Shown here piece after piece: positions 62,700 through 64,000 of a stretch of DNA of 64,000 nt (the first letter of the stretch is position 1; each line of letters begins with the position of its first letter). The notes below the pieces were generated by a model. It searched no databases, had not been told where the DNA came from, and saw only the letters and a list, made by a program, of their open reading frames with translations. Both the position numbers and the translations under genes were made by a program. Origin of the DNA: an uncultured Pelagibacteraceae bacterium (GTDB lineage Bacteria; Pseudomonadota; Alphaproteobacteria; Pelagibacterales; Pelagibacteraceae); contig CACGED010000002.1 in assembly GCA_902571975.1 (NCBI GenBank), forward strand, positions 62,001 through 126,000. Direction: 5' to 3'.

Positions 62700-63866
62700 A
62701 TGATACTTGCAAAAAATTTAGAAAATTTAGGAACAGAGTCTGCATTCAGTGTATTAGCAGAAGCTAAAGCATTAGAAGCAAAAGGACACCCAATGATTCA
62801 TTTGGGATTAGGTCAACCAGATTTTAAAACACCAAAACATGTAGTTGAAGCTGCTAAAAAAGCTTTAGACGACGGTCATCATGGATATGTCATGTCTAAT
62901 GGAATTCCAGAATGTAGAGAAGCAGTAACAAGATGGATCAAAAAACGTTATAACGCAACTATAGATGCCGAAAGAATTTTGATTATGCCAGGCGGAAAGC
63001 CGACAATGAGTTATGCAATTCAATGTTTTGGCGAACCAGGAGCAGAAATAATTCATCCAACACCTGCTTTCCCTATTTATGAATCAATGATAAACTATAC
63101 TGGTTCTACACCGGTGCCCTATGATCTTACTGAAGATAAAGATCTTAAATTTGATCCGGATAAAATATTATCTTTGATTACTGATAAAACTAGATTGTTA
63201 ATTTTAATTAATCCAAATAATCCTACGGGTAGTTTTGTCGAAAAATCAGTAATAGATTACTTTGCGAAAGAATTAGAAAAACATCCACATGTCACTATTT
63301 TAAGTGATGAAATTTATAGTAGACAAATTTTTGACTATAAAGAAATGCCATCATTTTTTCATTACGAAGCATTAAAGGATAGATTAATTGTTTTAGAAGG
63401 TTGGAGTAAAGCTTATTCAATGACAGGTTGGAGATTAGGATGGAGTTATTGGCCTAAGGAAATGGTTGCGCATGTAAATAAATTGCTCATCAATAGTGTA
63501 TCTTGCGTAAATGCAGCAGCACAATTTGCTGGTATAGCAGCATTAGATGGTCCAGATGATTCAATTAATGACATGTTAGATAAATTCACCTTAAGAAGAA
63601 ATTTAATTCATAAAGGTTTGAATGATTTACCTGGAATAGAATGTAGTCTGCCAGGTGGAGCTTTTTATGCTTTTCCAAATGTTAAAGGAACTGGAATGTC
63701 TGGTGCAGAATTTTGCAAAAAAGCGATGCATGAAGCAGGCGTAGCTATTGTACCAGGAACAGCTTTTGGTCAAACTTGCCAAGACTACGTAAGGTTTAGT
63801 TTTGCCGCATCTAGAGATAATATACAGCAGGCTTTAGAAAACATAGGCAAGATGCTTTCTAAATAG
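62700..63866 (+). CDS. PLP-dependent aminotransferase, class I (aspartate aminotransferase-like)
   Basis: A 388-residue fold-type I aminotransferase. MIHLGLGQPDFKTPKHVVEA near 32-51, GYVMSNGIPECREAVTRWIK near 61-80, INPNNPTGSFVE near 168-179, ILSDEIYSRQIFD near 197 and the PLP lysine in LEGWSKAYSMTGWRLGWSYW near 229-248. Substrate cannot be set from sequence; neighbours acting on hydroxy and keto acids make glyoxylate, pyruvate or oxaloacetate possible acceptors. The 66-bp spacer before it could hold its own promoter. Confidence 0.9.
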   Translation: MILAKNLENLGTESAFSVLAEAKALEAKGHPMIHLGLGQPDFKTPKHVVEAAKKALDDGHHGYVMSNGIPECREAVTRWIKKRYNATIDAERILIMPGGKPTMSYAIQCFGEPGAEIIHPTPAFPIYESMINYTGSTPVPYDLTEDKDLKFDPDKILSLITDKTRLLILINPNNPTGSFVEKSVIDYFAKELEKHPHVTILSDEIYSRQIFDYKEMPSFFHYEALKDRLIVLEGWSKAYSMTGWRLGWSYWPKEMVAHVNKLLINSVSCVNAAAQFAGIAALDGPDDSINDMLDKFTLRRNLIHKGLNDLPGIECSLPGGAFYAFPNVKGTGMSGAEFCKKAMHEAGVAIVPGTAFGQTCQDYVRFSFAASRDNIQQALENIGKMLSK

Positions 63867-63903
63867 GCTGTATTTTTAACAAAAATTTTTGTAATATTTG
63901 ATT

Positions 63904-64000
63904 ATGAATGAGACAGTTCAGACAGAATTAAAAAAAATTTTTGATGGTAGATTTTCAACTTCAGAGTCTACTCGCTCAAACTATGCTAGAGGCGAAGACA
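63904..64000 (+). CDS. FAD-linked oxidase, GlcD/D-lactate dehydrogenase type, N-terminal fragment
   Basis: The last 97 bases encode 32 residues, MNETVQTELKKIFDGRFSTS and then ESTRSNYARGED, cut by the window end. The pattern (helix, then a loop DxRxSTSxxxRxxYxRxED) is how FAD_binding_4 oxidases such as glycolate oxidase GlcD and D-lactate dehydrogenase begin. The assignment is supported by the neighbouring 2-hydroxyacid dehydrogenases, but the FAD motif itself is outside the window. Confidence 0.5.
   Translation, partial: MNETVQTELKKIFDGRFSTSESTRSNYARGED

Noticed and set aside
63879-63892. 14-base palindrome between the aminotransferase and the GlcD-like gene as a terminator or operator
   Set aside because: It consists of an A run against a T run, expected often at this base composition.
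1-64000. CRISPR arrays, insertion sequences, prophage or integrase genes
   Set aside because: No regularly spaced repeats, transposase, integrase or phage structural genes were seen on either strand.

Overview
The window reads as chromosome of a SAR11-type alphaproteobacterium (Pelagibacterales). It is strongly AT-rich by eye, and genes abut or overlap by a few bases almost everywhere. The gene order contains blocks typical of alphaproteobacteria: mnmE/rho/hemJ-hemH-hemE facing ppsR-maf-aroE-coaE-dnaQ; secB-fxsA/Tim44/Smr; hslVU/hisBHAFE; lolA-ftsK; tsaD/hemC-hemD; purH-heparinase-rpe. I see no insertion sequence, CRISPR array or prophage. No gap between genes exceeds 300 bases.

Left part (1-15 kb). 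The window opens inside mnmE (minus strand). A sulfotransferase and an OGT-like glycosyltransferase follow, then the minus-strand block hemE-hemH-hemJ-rho. The 284-bp gap between hemE and ppsR corresponds to the place where the replication origin lies in Caulobacter and Rickettsia. It holds a good DnaA-box match and is proposed here as oriC. Genes point away from it on both sides. To its right come ppsR, maf, aroE, an inserted FkbM methyltransferase, coaE, dnaQ, secB, fxsA, a Tim44-domain gene, an Smr gene and hslVU.

Middle (15-38 kb). A histidine operon (hisB, hisH, a secreted protein, a 20-codon micro-ORF, hisA, hisF, hisE) runs on into malyl-CoA lyase and both malate-CoA ligase subunits, then HIT and GNAT genes. 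After ftsK/lolA comes an accessory stretch: two TPR-sulfotransferases, tRNA-Gly(GCC) and a TPR protein of unknown function. Next are phhB, purH, a heparinase-like gene, rpe and a two-component sodium:solute symporter with an EF-hand-like loop.

Right part (38-64 kb). Acs, an EVE-domain gene, an SGNH hydrolase, a truncated second copy of the EVE gene, an FkbM methyltransferase and a 40-residue basic protein precede tsaD. Then follow hemCD, an MscS channel, folD, a permuted-looking photolyase-like protein, argG, a Bax-inhibitor-like protein and hspQ. A long-stem RNA element lies in front of ccmC-D-E-F-G-H. The window closes with a PagL-like protein, two tandem FMN alpha-hydroxy-acid dehydrogenases, an aminotransferase and the start of an FAD-linked oxidase.

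Together the genes cover tetrapyrrole synthesis (hemE, H, J, C, D), cytochrome c maturation (ccm), histidine, purine, arginine and folate synthesis, and acetate uptake and activation. They also suggest a glyoxylate/2-hydroxyacid network (mcl-mtkAB, two LldD-like enzymes, a GlcD-like enzyme, an aminotransferase). Surface or glycan modification genes are scattered among the housekeeping genes rather than gathered in one island.
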